The notes: generated from the sequence alone by a model not told the origin. A stretch of DNA of 64,000 nt from Rhizobium jaguaris (GCF_003627755.1 NZ_CP032694.1:1665501-1729500); one strand, 5' to 3'. Positions 50,811 to 60,225 are shown, numbered from the stretch's first letter. A program made the numbers and translations.

Positions 50811-51763
50811 GCGCCAGTTCCCTCGGTGCGCGGCCCCTGGTTTTGTGAGATCAGTAGCGCCTCCATGACCGCCATGCGCACCGCGACACCCATTTCGACC
50901 TGTTCGGCGATGACGCTTTGCGGGCCGTCGGCCACTTCGGAGGCAATCTCGACGCCGCGGTTCATCGGACCGGGATGCATGACCAGCGCATCCTCCTTGG
51001 CCGCCTTCAGCGTCTCCGCATCGAGCCCATAGAAATGAAAGTATTCGCGCACTGACGGCACGAAGGCACCGGACATGCGCTCGCGCTGCAGCCGCAGCAT
51101 CATCACTACGTCGGCGTCCTTCAGCCCTTCCTTCATCGAATGGAAGACTTCGACGCCCATGTCGGCGATCCCGGCGGGCAGCAGCGTGGCGGGTGCGACG
51201 ACGCGAACCCGGGCACCCATGGCGTTCAGCAGCAGGATATTTGAGCGTGCGACGCGCGAATGCAGCACATCGCCGCAGATCGCGACAATGATGCGTGAAA
51301 GCTTGCCCTTGGCACGGCGGATGGTCAGCGCGTCGAGCAGTGCCTGCGTCGGATGCTCGTGCTGGCCGTCACCTGCATTGACGACGGAGCAGGAAACCTT
51401 TTGCGCCAGGAGCGAGGCGGCACCTGCGCTGGAATGGCGGATGACAAGGACATCCGGCCGCATGGCATTCAGCGTCATCGCCGTGTCGATCAGCGTTTCG
51501 CCTTTTTTTACGGAGGAATTGCCGACCGACATGTTCATGACGTCGGCGCCGAGCCGCTTGCCGGCAAGCTCGAATGAGGCCTGTGTGCGGGTCGAAGCTT
51601 CGAAAAAGAGATTGATCTGTGTCAAGCCGCGAAGCGTCGATGTCTTCTTTTCGCGCTGGCGGCTGATCTTCACCGCCTCGTCGGCCTTGTCGAGAAGATA
51701 GGTGATATCTTGTTCGGTGAGGCCCTTGATGCCGATGAGGTGGCGGTGGGGAAAGAAGACCAT
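50807..51763 (-). CDS. pyrB: aspartate carbamoyltransferase catalytic subunit
   Basis: 318 residues. The carbamoyl-phosphate loop [20 protein letters not shown] (about 54-73), the [12 protein letters not shown] segment and the late [11 protein letters not shown] are intact. It makes carbamoyl aspartate in pyrimidine synthesis. It heads the minus-strand cluster pyrB-pyrX-plsY-dprA. It is divergent from the acyl-CoA dehydrogenase by 185 bases, which hold no recognised site. Confidence 0.95.
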   Translation of the reverse strand: MVFFPHRHLIGIKGLTEQDITYLLDKADEAVKISRQREKKTSTLRGLTQINLFFEASTRTQASFELAGKRLGADVMNMSVGNSSVKKGETLIDTAMTLNAMRPDVLVIRHSSAGAASLLAQKVSCSVVNAGDGQHEHPTQALLDALTIRRAKGKLSRIIVAICGDVLHSRVARSNILLLNAMGARVRVVAPATLLPAGIADMGVEVFHSMKEGLKDADVVMMLRLQRERMSGAFVPSVREYFHFYGLDAETLKAAKEDALVMHPGPMNRGVEIASEVADGPQSVIAEQVEMGVAVRMAVMEALLISQNQGPRTEGTGA

Positions 51764-51948
51764 AAAGCTGCCCTCCGGATTTCGTCAGGGGGTCTATAAA
51801 GAGGGAGTGCCTCAGGGGCAAGCGCGGGCTTTCGTCACGCCCGTTTGTTCCCCATGCAATTTCGCCCGAATCTCGCTACAGCAGCTATGCTGTTGGGAGA
51901 CGAAACTTCCAGTTTCCTTTTGCAACCCTCTTGTTCTACAAGCGATCC

Positions 51949-53607
51949 ATGACCCAACCGACCCGGACTGAAGACACATTTGCCGAACTGAACCAGCCGA
52001 GCCTCTGGACCGGCATCAATGCCTATCGGTCCGATCCGCTGATCGTCGATTTGACGTCCGGTCTGCCGCGCTCGACGCGTGAAGATCTGGAGCAGATGGG
52101 CCGCTACGTCACTTCGCACGAAGCGCAGGAACTGGCGCGCATGGCGAACCAGGGTGTGCCGCAGCTGCGCACGCATGGCCCGCGCGGCGAACGGCTGGAT
52201 GTGGTCGAGTTTCATCCGGCCTGGCATGCGCTGATGCGCCGCTCCATGTCGTCGGGTCTGCACTCCTCGATCTGGGATCCTCAGGCCGACCCGGAAGCTA
52301 AAGGCCAGTCGCACAAAGTTCGCGCCGCGCGCTTTTATCTGACGGCACAGTTGGAATGCGGCCATCTCTGCCCGCTGACCATGACCAGCGCCTCGGTCGC
52401 AGCAATGATGGCGTCTCCGGCGGTGCAGAAGGATTGGGCGCCGAAGATTCTGTCGCGCAAATATGATTCGTCCAACAAACCGGCCATGCAGAAGAGCGCC
52501 GTCACCATCGGCATGGGCATGACGGAAAAGCAGGGCGGCACGGATGTGCGCGCCAACAAGACGACTGCCGACAAGGTCAGCGACGGCATCTACCGGCTCT
52601 CGGGCCATAAATGGTTCATGTCGGCGCCGATGAGCGACGCCTTCATCATGCTGGCGCAGACCAAGGACGGCATGGGGTGTTTCCTGGTGCCGCGGCTGCT
52701 CGAAGACGGCTCCGCCAATGGCCTGCAGTTTCAGCGGCTGAAGGACAAGCTCGGCAATCGCTCGAATGCGTCATCCGAAGTCGAATTCAGCGATACATTC
52801 GGCTTCCTGCTCGGCGCCCCCGACGGCGGTATTCGCACTATTCTCGACATGGTGACACTGACGCGCCTCGACTGCGCGCTGGCGTCCGCCGGTATCATGC
52901 GCGCATCGCTGGCCGAAGCTGTGCACCATGCCCGGGGCCGCAGCGTTTTCGGCAAGATGCTGGTTCATCAGCCGATCATGACGCGCGTGCTTGCCGACAT
53001 GGCGCTTGATGTCGCCGCCGCGACCGCACTCGCCTTCCGCCTGGCGGAAGCCTTCGACAAGGCGAGCAGCAGCAGTGAAGATGCCGCTTACGCCCGCGTC
53101 ATGACTCCGGTCGCCAAATATTGGTGCTGCAAGATCGCGCCCGCGCTTATCTACGAGGCGATGGAGTGCATCGGCGGCAGCGGCTATATCGAGGAGCGTC
53201 CGATCGCCCGCCACTATCGTGAAGCCCCCGTCAATGCGATCTGGGAAGGCTCCGGCAACGTGATGGCGCTCGACGTGCTGCGCGTTCTGAACCGGGGCAG
53301 AGACCTGTTCGAAACCGTCTTCGCCGGCCTTGCCCGCGATCTCGGTCCGGCCGGCAAGAAGACCATCGACGTTCTGCGCGCCGCCATGGCGCTTTGCCAG
53401 CAGGACGAGGGGGCGGCCCGTCTGCTGATCGAGCAGATGGCACTCGCCGCCGGCGCCGCCGAACTCTATCGCCTGGGTGCGGGTAAGATCGCCGATGCCT
53501 TCATCGAAACCCGTCTGGCGGGCGGCTGGCGCGCCACCTACGGCATGCTGGATGCCCGCTTCGATGCGAGCTACATCGTGGATCTGCTCTACCCGCCGGC
53601 GACTTGA
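51949..53607 (+). CDS. acyl-CoA dehydrogenase, AidB-like
   Basis: 552 residues, the length of the AidB subfamily (E. coli AidB about 541). The flavin/acyl segments GMGMTEKQGGTDVRANKT and HKWFMSAP, and the late AIWEGSGNVMALDVLRVL are typical of AidB. AidB belongs to the adaptive response to alkylation damage, but its substrate is unclear. The start at 51949 (MTQPTRTEDT) is preferred over an ATG six codons upstream. Confidence 0.85.
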   Translation: MTQPTRTEDTFAELNQPSLWTGINAYRSDPLIVDLTSGLPRSTREDLEQMGRYVTSHEAQELARMANQGVPQLRTHGPRGERLDVVEFHPAWHALMRRSMSSGLHSSIWDPQADPEAKGQSHKVRAARFYLTAQLECGHLCPLTMTSASVAAMMASPAVQKDWAPKILSRKYDSSNKPAMQKSAVTIGMGMTEKQGGTDVRANKTTADKVSDGIYRLSGHKWFMSAPMSDAFIMLAQTKDGMGCFLVPRLLEDGSANGLQFQRLKDKLGNRSNASSEVEFSDTFGFLLGAPDGGIRTILDMVTLTRLDCALASAGIMRASLAEAVHHARGRSVFGKMLVHQPIMTRVLADMALDVAAATALAFRLAEAFDKASSSSEDAAYARVMTPVAKYWCCKIAPALIYEAMECIGGSGYIEERPIARHYREAPVNAIWEGSGNVMALDVLRVLNRGRDLFETVFAGLARDLGPAGKKTIDVLRAAMALCQQDEGAARLLIEQMALAAGAAELYRLGAGKIADAFIETRLAGGWRATYGMLDARFDASYIVDLLYPPAT

Positions 53608-53653
53608 AACTGTCGTTCAACGGAGACATCGGGTTCGCGATGGCATCTATGGT

Positions 53654-53689
53654 TGATGTGATACCAATAATTATTATATATTGGTATCA
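53654..53689 (+). promoter_or_regulatory. parD promoter with an 11-bp operator dyad
   Basis: A promoter TTGATG (53654-53659), 17-base spacer, TATATT (53677-53682) is overlapped by perfect inverted arms TGATACCAATA (53659-53669) and TATTGGTATCA (53679-53689), separated by nine bases. This arrangement is what ParD-type autorepressors bind. AAGGAG (53692-53697) and ATG follow. Confidence 0.75.
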
Positions 53690-53703
53690 GCAAGGAGTTG
53701 CCT

Positions 53704-53949
53704 ATGGCCCGCAACACATCTATTTCGCTCGGTGAGCATTTCAACGCCTTCATCGATGCGCAAGTGCAGACGGGTCGATACGGCTCCGCCAGCGATGTCG
53801 TCCGGGCCGGGTTGCGCCTGCTGGAAGAACACGAGGCGAAGGTCAAGGTTCTTCAGAACGCACTGATCGCGGGGGGAGAATCCGGGAAACCGGCTCCCTT
53901 CGACAACGCCGCATTCCTGAAGCGGATGCGAGCGGCATATGGCGAGTAA
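53704..53949 (+). CDS. parD: type II antitoxin, ParD family
   Basis: 81 residues. A ribbon-helix-helix DNA-binding N-terminus (NTSISLGEHFNAFIDAQVQTG, given here as about residues 4-24) with GSASDVVRAGLRLLEEHE, then a flexible toxin-binding tail (to 81). It begins six bases after AAGGAG. It likely represses its own operon through the dyad upstream. It overlaps the broken parE gene by 11 bases. Confidence 0.9.
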   Translation: MARNTSISLGEHFNAFIDAQVQTGRYGSASDVVRAGLRLLEEHEAKVKVLQNALIAGGESGKPAPFDNAAFLKRMRAAYGE

Positions 53950-54213
53950 GTCCGGTAGGTATAGCCTATCGCCGCTTGCGGAGAGTGATCTCGAAGAAAT
54001 CTGGCGCTATAGGCGGAAGCCTACCATGCCGATATCATTGATGCCTTTGAGGGACTGGCCTCGGGTCTCAAAGCCGGTCGTCGCGCTGACATCCGTGAGG
54101 GTTATTTTAAATACTCCGTCGGTTCCCACCTAATCTATTATCGGCAGCAGGATTCCGAGATCGCCATTATTCGTATATTGCATCAGCGAATGGACGTGAG
54201 CCCTCATCTTTGA
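53939..54213 (+). pseudogene. parE: parE toxin gene broken by a short internal deletion
   Basis: The start reads MASKSGRYSLSPLAESDLEE and IWRY, a normal ParE opening, then shifts frame at 54011. From 54016 another frame gives the rest of ParE, from EAYHADIIDAFEGLASGLK to HQRMDVSPHL, ending at TGA 54211. Compared with the family pattern about ten residues (TAxxWSxxQA) are missing between the two parts; five bases remain, so about 25 bases were lost. The product would stop early after 64 residues and lack the core. Confidence 0.8.
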
Positions 54214-54281
54214 CGTGTTCTTTGGTCTAGGCTTTTTTATCCTGCGAACATGATATTCCGGACCTATCGTAGAGGCTCCTT

Positions 54282-54899
54282 ATGATCAACATCCGCCCCG
54301 TCCAACCCGATGACACCGATCAGCTCTATGTCATCTCCCTGGTTACCGGCGATGCTGGCAAGGATGCGACGGCGCTTCACCGTGATGGCCGGTTGATCGG
54401 GCACATCTATTCCGTGCCTTACGCCACGCTTCATCCCGAGATGGCCTTCGTCGCCCAAGATGACGAGGGCGTCTGCGGCTATATCGTAGGCGTCTTCGAT
54501 ACCGTTGCTTTCGAGCAGCGCCTGGAGCGCGAGTGGTGGCCGAATCTGCGTTTGGTGTATGCCGATCCCGCGGGCGATCCCGAACTTTGGGATGCCGACC
54601 AGCGCCGGATATCGCAGATCCACCATCCGAAGCGAACACCCGCAGCTCTCACCGATCCGTTCCCGGCGCATATTCACATGAATCTTCTGCCGCGCACGCA
54701 GGGGCAGGGCATCGGCAGCGCGCTTCTGGAAAAATGGCTATCCAACGCCCGCGCCCACGGCCTTAAAGGCGTGCATCTTGGGGCAAATGTCGGCAACCAC
54801 AACGGGGTGCGCTTCTGGGCATCGCGGGGTTTCTCCCGGCTGGAACTGCCGCCGGGATTGGCCTCCGAAAGCACCGTCTGGTTCGGCCAATCTCTCTAA
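54282..54899 (+). CDS. GNAT-family N-acetyltransferase
   Basis: 205 residues: INIRPVQPDDTDQLYVIS start, HIHMNLLPRTQGQGIGSALLE acetyl-CoA loop (given as about 131-151) and GVHLGANVGNHNGVRFWASRGF near the end. The likeness is to GNAT domains annotated next to beta-N-acetylglucosaminidases. The substrate is unknown. GAGGCTCCTT precedes the ATG. Confidence 0.8.
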   Translation: MINIRPVQPDDTDQLYVISLVTGDAGKDATALHRDGRLIGHIYSVPYATLHPEMAFVAQDDEGVCGYIVGVFDTVAFEQRLEREWWPNLRLVYADPAGDPELWDADQRRISQIHHPKRTPAALTDPFPAHIHMNLLPRTQGQGIGSALLEKWLSNARAHGLKGVHLGANVGNHNGVRFWASRGFSRLELPPGLASESTVWFGQSL

Positions 54900-55002
54900 T
54901 CTGTGGATTCCACGGTTTTAAATGTATCGAAGCTCATCGCGTCGTTGTTCACTTGTACGCGGCTTGTTATTCACCGGCTGGTGACAGGTTGGAGCCGACA
55001 CG

Positions 55003-55662
55003 ATGCCGAGCGCAAACGCCGTTCTGAAAAACTCGATCGAAACGCCGGCAGAGCCGGCGAAGCGGGTGCGTAACCGCGCCGCGACCGAGCAGGCGATCCT
55101 GGATGCCGCGAAGCGGCTGTTGGCGGAGGAGGGGTTCCAGAATTTCGGCATCAACGCCGTCGCGCGCGGCGCCGGCTGCGACAAGCAACTGATCTATCGC
55201 TACTATGGTGGCCTCGATGGCCTGGTGGAGGCGATCGGCACCGATCTCGGAAGCTGGGTGAAGGACCGCATCCCCGACGATACGGGCGGCATGTTCCTGT
55301 TGACCTATGGCGACCTGATGGAGCGGCTGGCCCTGCTTTTCCTCGACGCATTGCGCGCCGACCCGCTGATGCGCCGGATCGTCGCCTGGGAGGTGTCCGA
55401 GAATACCGAGCAGGTGCGGCGGCTGTCGGAAGCCCGCTCGAAAGCGCTTGCCGGTTGGATCGAGCGCATGCGCGGCTCGCTGACGCCACCGAAGGGGATC
55501 GACACGATCGGTGTCAATGCCATGATCTTCGCCGCCATTCAGCATCTCGTTCTCTCGGCGGCCGTCAGCGGCCAATGCGCCGGTCTTGCTCTGAAAACGC
55601 CAAAGGATTGGGAGAAGGCGGCCATAGCGTTGAAGCGGATCGTACGCGGCGTTTACGGCTGA
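55003..55662 (+). CDS. TetR-family transcriptional regulator
   Basis: 219 residues. The helix-turn-helix domain is at about 22-72 (ATEQAILDAAKRLLAEEGF and GAGCDKQLIYRYYGGLDGLVEAIG), followed by a ligand-binding helical domain. The target is unknown; the neighbours do not suggest one. It has a ribosome binding region GGTTGGAG upstream. Confidence 0.88.
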   Translation: MPSANAVLKNSIETPAEPAKRVRNRAATEQAILDAAKRLLAEEGFQNFGINAVARGAGCDKQLIYRYYGGLDGLVEAIGTDLGSWVKDRIPDDTGGMFLLTYGDLMERLALLFLDALRADPLMRRIVAWEVSENTEQVRRLSEARSKALAGWIERMRGSLTPPKGIDTIGVNAMIFAAIQHLVLSAAVSGQCAGLALKTPKDWEKAAIALKRIVRGVYG

Positions 55663-55791
55663 CGGTGCAGCCGCGCGGGAGATATCCACAATTCCACCCG
55701 GCCGTTAACCTTAACAATTGGTTTACATTGCGCCGCATCGGTTAACTCGCCACTGTGCGAAAAGAGATTGTTAACCACCAAGCGTGCAGCC

Positions 55792-55965
55792 ATGGGGTCC
55801 AGACCCGCAAAAATCGCGTTTCTTATCGCGGCGATGATGTTCTTCGCCGTTCTGGCACTAGATATAACGGTGCCGGCACTGGTGTTGAGTGCCATGGCAC
55901 TGTCGAACTGGCTGGTCCTTTCGGCTGAAGCGACGCAATACCAGCGTCGAAGGGGAACCGCATGA
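55792..55965 (+). CDS. small membrane protein coupled to the DUF6105-like gene
   Basis: 57 residues with two closely spaced hydrophobic segments (about 7-25 and 27-45) and a basic tail. Its TGA overlaps the next ATG by four bases (ATGA), implying coupling. The start at ATG 55792 is chosen; a TTG eight codons upstream is possible. No family was recognised. Confidence 0.6.
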   Translation: MGSRPAKIAFLIAAMMFFAVLALDITVPALVLSAMALSNWLVLSAEATQYQRRRGTA

Positions 55966-56288
55966 AGTGGTTGCTGATATTCTGGGCCGCGCCGGTCTCG
56001 TTTCTCGGGGCTTGGTACTACCTGTCATACTACGACATGAGTTTCGGCATCTTCATGTTCACGCGGCAAATGCACGATCTCGTCTTCCAAATCTATGGAA
56101 AGATCCTCGGCATCCCGCCCGAAACCATTCCGCCGCTTGTCGCCCGTGCCATCGCCTTCGACACTCTGTTGGTCTTCAGCCTCCTCGGCTTTCGCAAGCG
56201 CGCCGTTGTCCTGGCCTGGTGGATGCGCCGTCAGGTCTCGGGAAAGACCGTCCTGCCGAGAGCCGAAAGCCTGTCTAAAGCCCCTTGA
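55962..56288 (+). CDS. DUF6105-like small membrane protein
   Basis: 108 residues: a membrane segment at the N-terminus ([20 protein letters not shown]), a conserved [18 protein letters not shown] stretch and a second membrane segment (about 62-80). I assign DUF6105 from memory of the pattern. Its 3' end overlaps the convergent ruvX gene by 58 bases. Function unknown. Confidence 0.6.
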   Translation: MKWLLIFWAAPVSFLGAWYYLSYYDMSFGIFMFTRQMHDLVFQIYGKILGIPPETIPPLVARAIAFDTLLVFSLLGFRKRAVVLAWWMRRQVSGKTVLPRAESLSKAP

Positions 56289-56719
56289 AGAATGAAGCTT
56301 GCGGCGGCCGAGTCGATACGCTCGGCACGCTTGGCGCGTGAGACGTCCATTTCCAAAAGCGCCCGTTCGGCCGCGACAGTCGACAGACGCTCATCCCAGA
56401 AGACGAAGGGCAGGGCGGTCTTGTCGGCCATGCTGCGCACAAAGGCCCGTGTCGCCTGCACGCGGGGGCCTGCCGAACCGTCCATGTTCATCGGAAGGCC
56501 GATCACGAAAGCCGCGACTTTTTCCTTCTCAGCGAAGGCGAGCAGCACCTGGGCATCCTGAGTGAACTTCACCCGTTTGATCACCGGGCGCGGCGTGGCG
56601 AACCGCCGGCCAAGATCGGACATGGCAAGCCCGATCGTCTTTGTGCCGAGATCGAGCCCAGCGATCGGCTGGCCGGGCAGGAGCATAACGGCGAGGTCTT
56701 CGATGGTCAGCGTCGTCAT
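56231..56719 (-). CDS. ruvX: Holliday junction resolvase-like protein RuvX (YqgF)
   Basis: 162 residues of the RNase H-like fold. [15 protein letters not shown] (metal-binding Asp), [15 protein letters not shown] and [16 protein letters not shown] are the family marks, with [11 protein letters not shown] near the end. It takes part in 16S rRNA 5'-end processing or junction resolution. The start at 56719 (MTTLTIEDL) is chosen. It overlaps the convergent gene by 58 bases at its 3' end. Confidence 0.88.
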   Translation of the reverse strand: MTTLTIEDLAVMLLPGQPIAGLDLGTKTIGLAMSDLGRRFATPRPVIKRVKFTQDAQVLLAFAEKEKVAAFVIGLPMNMDGSAGPRVQATRAFVRSMADKTALPFVFWDERLSTVAAERALLEMDVSRAKRAERIDSAAASFILQGALDRLSALGRTVFPET

Positions 56720-56837
56720 CAGGCTCTCATCCCCGTCAAAACAAATTGAAGTCCGCACTGCTTTTCTTTGTGGCGGTTTCGGATATGTCCTAAGACACCA
56801 GTCTTGCATTAGAAATCAAGTATTAAGGAGAAAATCC

Positions 56838-57548
56838 ATGAAGATCACTTGGCTCGGCCATGCCGCTTTTCGTATCGAAACGGCCAAGGCCAAAATCCTT
56901 ATCGATCCTTTCCTGAGCTATAATCCGTCCTTTGCGGGCGCCGGGCTCAATATCAAGGATGTCACCGCCGGCATCACCCATATCCTGCTGACCCACGGCC
57001 ACGCCGATCATGTCGGCGACACCATTCAGATTGCCAAGGACACCGGCGCCGTCGTTCTCGCCAATGCCGATCTTGGCGCCTGGCTCAGCAGCAAGGGCGT
57101 CGAGAAGGTGGAAATGGGCAATACCGGCGGCACGGTCCCCCTGGGCAGCTTCTCGGCGACCTTCACCAATGCGCTGCACTCCTCTGCCCAACTGACCGAG
57201 GACGGAGTTTCGCATTCGCTCGGCAACCCGAACGGCCTGATGCTGCATTTCGACGACGAGCCGACGCTGTTCCACATGGGCGATACGGACATCTTCTCCG
57301 ACATGGGTTTGATCAACGAACTGCACCAGCCGGACATCGGCATCGTGCCGATCGGTGACCGCTTTACCATGGGCGGCGCCGTTGCCGCACTCGCCTGCCA
57401 GCGCTTCTTCAACTTCAAGACCGCCATTCCCTGCCACTACGGCACTTTCCCGATCATCGACCACACACCGGAAAAGTTCATCGCCGGTCTGGAAGGCTCG
57501 AAGACGGCGGTGGCGGCACCGAAGGCGGGCGGCAGCGTTTCGGCGTAA
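56838..57548 (+). CDS. metal-dependent hydrolase, UPF0173 family
   Basis: 236 residues of the metallo-beta-lactamase fold. [14 protein letters not shown] start, the metal motif [11 protein letters not shown], then [11 protein letters not shown] and [14 protein letters not shown] lies upstream of the ATG at 56838. A longer frame upstream overlaps ruvX antisense and is spurious. Substrate unknown. Confidence 0.9.
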   Translation: MKITWLGHAAFRIETAKAKILIDPFLSYNPSFAGAGLNIKDVTAGITHILLTHGHADHVGDTIQIAKDTGAVVLANADLGAWLSSKGVEKVEMGNTGGTVPLGSFSATFTNALHSSAQLTEDGVSHSLGNPNGLMLHFDDEPTLFHMGDTDIFSDMGLINELHQPDIGIVPIGDRFTMGGAVAALACQRFFNFKTAIPCHYGTFPIIDHTPEKFIAGLEGSKTAVAAPKAGGSVSA

Positions 57549-57641
57549 CAAAAGTACGTTGCGCGCGGCGGACATGGCCTTTATAGCGGGTAGGAAAAAT
57601 ACCGACCTGCGCTGCAGGTAGAACCTACCTCGGAGAATTCC

Positions 57642-57929
57642 ATGTCCGTCGATCTTGCCACCGTGAAACGCGTCGCCCATCTTGCCCGCATCGCCGTCAG
57701 CGATAACGAGGCCGAGCGGATGATGGGCGAACTGAACGGCATCCTGGGCTTCGTCGAGCAGCTTTCCGAAGTGAATGTTGATGGTGTCGAGGCCATGACC
57801 TCCGTCACGCCGATGGCGATGAAGAAGCGAACAGATAACGTCACCGACGGCAGCAAGGCCTCCGACATCGTCGCCAATGCCCCGAATACCGACCAGAATT
57901 TCTTCCTGGTTCCGAAAGTCGTTGAATAA
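57642..57929 (+). CDS. gatC: Asp/Glu-tRNA amidotransferase subunit C
   Basis: 95 residues, the usual length; it stabilises GatA/Gat[21 protein letters not shown] and [13 protein letters not shown] are typical. gatA starts 57 bases later. Confidence 0.94.
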   Translation: MSVDLATVKRVAHLARIAVSDNEAERMMGELNGILGFVEQLSEVNVDGVEAMTSVTPMAMKKRTDNVTDGSKASDIVANAPNTDQNFFLVPKVVE

Positions 57930-57986
57930 CGGCCGCACGAGCCTGTTCCGACCCCATTGCCCTCATTAGACCTGAAGCGAAACAAG

Positions 57987-59468
57987 ATGAGTGAACTGAC
58001 CAGCCTGACAATCGCCGAAGCTCGCGACAAATTGCGCGCCAAGGATATCACCGCCACCGAACTGACCGAGGCCTATCTTTCGGCGATCGAGGCGGCCAAT
58101 GCTCAGTTCAATGCCTATGTGAAGGTGACGCCGCAAAAGGCGCTTGAAATGGCCAAGGTGTCGGACGTCCGCCTTGCAGAAGGCAAAGCCGGTGCGCTGG
58201 AAGGCATTCCGCTCGGCATTAAGGACTTGTTCGGCACCGAAGGCATTCATACCCAGGCCTGCAGCCACATTCTGGACGGTTTCGAGCCGCACTACGAGTC
58301 GACCGTCACGCAGAACCTTTGGAACGACGGCGCCGTCATGCTGGGCAAGCTCAACATGGATGAGTTCGCCATGGGGTCCTCCAACGAGACGTCCTATTAT
58401 GGCCCGGTGATCAATCCCTGGCGCGCTGCCGGCTCCAACCAGCAACTCGTTCCCGGTGGCTCTTCGGGCGGTTCGGCCGCTGCAGTCGCTGCGCATCTCT
58501 GCGCCGGCGCCACCGCCACCGACACCGGTGGTTCCATTCGCCAGCCTGCGGCCTTCACCGGCACGGTCGGCATCAAGCCGACCTACGGCCGCTGCTCTCG
58601 CTGGGGCGTGGTCGCCTTCGCCTCCTCGCTCGACCAGGCCGGTCCGATCGCCCGCGACGTCCGCGACGCCGCCATCCTGCTGAAGTCGATGGCCGGCGTC
58701 GACGCCAAGGATACGACCTCTGTCGATCTGCCGGTGCCGGATTACGAAGCCTCGCTCGGCCAGTCGCTGAAGGGTATGAAGATCGGTATCCCGAACGAAT
58801 ATCGTGTCGACGGCATGCCGGACGAGATCGAGACCCTTTGGCAGCAGGGCATCGCCTGGCTGAAGGATGCGGGCGCCGAGATCGTCAACATCTCGCTGCC
58901 GCACACGAAATATGCCCTTCCGGCCTATTACATCGTCGCGCCCGCTGAAGCCTCGTCGAACCTCGCGCGTTACGACGGCGTGCGCTACGGCCTGCGCGTC
59001 GATGGTAAAGATATCGTCGACATGTACGAGAAGACGCGTGCTGCCGGCTTTGGCCAGGAAGTCAAGCGCCGCATCATGATCGGCACCTACGTGCTTTCCG
59101 CCGGCTATTACGACGCTTACTATCTGCGCGCCCAGAAGGTTCGCACGCTGATCAAGCGCGATTTCGAACTCGCCTTCCACGCCGGCGTCGACGCCATCCT
59201 GACGCCCGCCACGCCGTCTTCGGCTTTCGGCATCGCCGACGAGAACCTCGCTTCCGATCCGGTGAAGATGTACCTCAACGACATCTTCACGGTGACGGTA
59301 AACATGGCCGGTCTCCCCGGCATTGCGGTCCCCGCCGGCCTCGACCCTAGGGGCCTGCCGCTCGGCCTCCAGCTCATCGGCAAGCCGTTCGACGAGGAAA
59401 CGCTGTTCAAGACCGCACATGTCATTGAGCAGGCCGCAGGCAAGTTCACGCCGGCGAAGTGGTGGTAA
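57987..59468 (+). CDS. gatA: Asp/Glu-tRNA amidotransferase subunit A
   Basis: 493 residues of the amidase-signature family. The catalytic Lys is in [14 protein letters not shown] and the Ser-cisSer pair in [17 protein letters not shown] and [12 protein letters not shown]. It supplies ammonia for converting Glu-tRNA-Gln to Gln-tRNA-Gln. The start at 57987 ([12 protein letters not shown]) is chosen. Its stop codon lies in the loop of a hairpin (59457-59477). Confidence 0.95.
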   Translation: MSELTSLTIAEARDKLRAKDITATELTEAYLSAIEAANAQFNAYVKVTPQKALEMAKVSDVRLAEGKAGALEGIPLGIKDLFGTEGIHTQACSHILDGFEPHYESTVTQNLWNDGAVMLGKLNMDEFAMGSSNETSYYGPVINPWRAAGSNQQLVPGGSSGGSAAAVAAHLCAGATATDTGGSIRQPAAFTGTVGIKPTYGRCSRWGVVAFASSLDQAGPIARDVRDAAILLKSMAGVDAKDTTSVDLPVPDYEASLGQSLKGMKIGIPNEYRVDGMPDEIETLWQQGIAWLKDAGAEIVNISLPHTKYALPAYYIVAPAEASSNLARYDGVRYGLRVDGKDIVDMYEKTRAAGFGQEVKRRIMIGTYVLSAGYYDAYYLRAQKVRTLIKRDFELAFHAGVDAILTPATPSSAFGIADENLASDPVKMYLNDIFTVTVNMAGLPGIAVPAGLDPRGLPLGLQLIGKPFDEETLFKTAHVIEQAAGKFTPAKWW

Positions 59469-59483
59469 ACACCACTTTCTTCT
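59457..59483 (+). terminator. hairpin over the gatA stop codon, weak terminator
   Basis: AAGTGGTG (59457-59464) pairs with CACCACTT (59470-59477); the TAA (59466-59468) is in the loop and TCTTCT follows. A second stem CGCCGAT/ATCGGCG lies at 59490-59509. Both may end gatCA transcription. Confidence 0.5.
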
Positions 59484-59584
59484 GACCGTCGCCGATCGAG
59501 CAATCGGCGCGGCCCTTCCAGAACAAGTTGCACAACAATAATTCGTGTTAAAATTGCAACAACACGCCTGCATAGATGTGCGCC

Positions 59585-59608
59585 ATCGTTTCTTTATCTT
59601 GAAACGAT
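59585..59608 (+). promoter_or_regulatory. perfect 8+8 bp dyad over the cassette promoter
   Basis: ATCGTTTC (59585-59592) and GAAACGAT (59601-59608) are perfect inverted arms with an eight-base spacer. The right arm overlaps the -35 element TTGAAA (59599-59604). It is a likely operator for the tRNA-like/slipin cassette. Confidence 0.55.
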
Positions 59609-59627
59609 TCTAAACTGGAGCTATACG
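59599..59627 (+). promoter_or_regulatory. sigma70-type promoter of the tRNA-like/slipin cassette
   Basis: TTGAAA (59599-59604), 17-base spacer, TATACG (59622-59627). The predicted start near 59634 leaves about 110 bases before the first tRNA-like sequence; that leader contains ATACG/CGTAT (59711-59725) and GGAG/CTCC pairings. Confidence 0.55.
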
Positions 59628-59744
59628 CGCCTTCCCGGTCGTCGTGCCGATGCGAGCGTTGATGGTTGGAGTTCCAAAGCTCCTCCCGTGCAGACGGTTT
59701 ACTGTTCTGTATACGAATGCCGTATCGGAAGACGGAAGGCTTGT

Positions 59745-59818
59745 TGGAGTATAGCTCAATGGTAGAGCACCGGACGTTCGTCCGGAGGTTGTGGGTTCGA
59801 ATCCCGCTACCCCCGCCA
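59745..59818 (+). ncRNA. tRNA-like RNA 1 (near-perfect tRNA without a usable anticodon)
   Basis: The cloverleaf is recognisable: D arm GCTC/GAGC (59754-59768), anticodon stem CCGGA/TCCGG (59770-59785), T arm GTGGG-TTCGAAT-CCCGC (59791-59807), discriminator G and CCA (59816-59818). But the acceptor TGGAGTA against TACCCCC has mismatches at pairs 1 and 4, and the anticodon loop has only six bases (CGTTCG), which can also close to a six-pair stem with a GTTC loop. No anticodon with U33 can be assigned. It is not a standard translation tRNA. Confidence 0.7.
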
Positions 59819-59893
59819 AATGGATAGCTCAGTTGGTAGAGCATCAGATTTTTAATCTGATTGTCGAAGGTTCGAATCCTTTTCCAATCGCTG
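59818..59893 (+). ncRNA. tRNA-like RNA 2 (Lys-TTT-like, mismatched acceptor, no CCA)
   Basis: D arm GCTC/GAGC (59827-59842), anticodon stem TCAGA/TCTGA (59844-59860) with loop TTTTTAA (anticodon TTT), T arm GAAGG-TTCGAAT-CCTTT (59866-59882). The acceptor AAATGGA against TCCAATC is mismatched at pairs 1 and 3, and CTG follows the discriminator position where CCA is expected. Its first acceptor base is the last A of the CCA of tRNA-like 1, so the two are fused without a spacer. A functional tRNA-Lys is unlikely. Confidence 0.7.
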
Positions 59894-60225
59894 ATCGAAA
59901 GGTCGGCACCAGCCCGCGAAGCTGTTTACCAATGACGGTCCGGGGACCGGAATGCGCAAGGCCGGAAATCCGGGGACCTAACGGTCTTTCGGGCGGATGG
60001 CCGGGGCGCCAGGGTGACGAGCCAGATCGGCGTTGAAGATTGCGCCGTGTCCCGGCCAGCAAGGAGGAATTCCCTCCGAAGCCGCCGGGATACCGCGTGA
60101 TCCGCTCTTCGCAAATCCGCCCGTCGTCACTGCCACCGGTCTCCGGATCTCGATGACCGGCCATGAAACGAAGCACGAAAGGAACATCGGTCTATGACGT
60201 AGCGCATGCCGAAGGAGTAAGAACA
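59894..60225 (+). other. GC-rich structured leader between the tRNA-like RNAs and slipin
   Basis: 332 bases without a supported coding frame. Many short self-complementary elements are visible, for example GGTCC/GGACC and CCGGA/TCCGG near 59935-59985, and AGGAGG/CCTCC near 60061-60077. It may be the 5' leader of slipin or part of a larger structured RNA. No family was recognised. Confidence 0.45.

Noticed and set aside
59617..59630. GG-N10-GC sequence that might be a sigma54 promoter for the slipin cassette
   Set aside because: Only the GG and GC pairs fit; the TGGCAC and TTGC contexts are absent. The overlapping sigma70-type promoter is better.
59818..59893. Functional tRNA-Lys(TTT)
   Set aside because: The acceptor stem has two mismatches including the first pair, CCA is not encoded although the tRNA-Asp genes here encode it, and the sequence is fused to another defective tRNA-like element.
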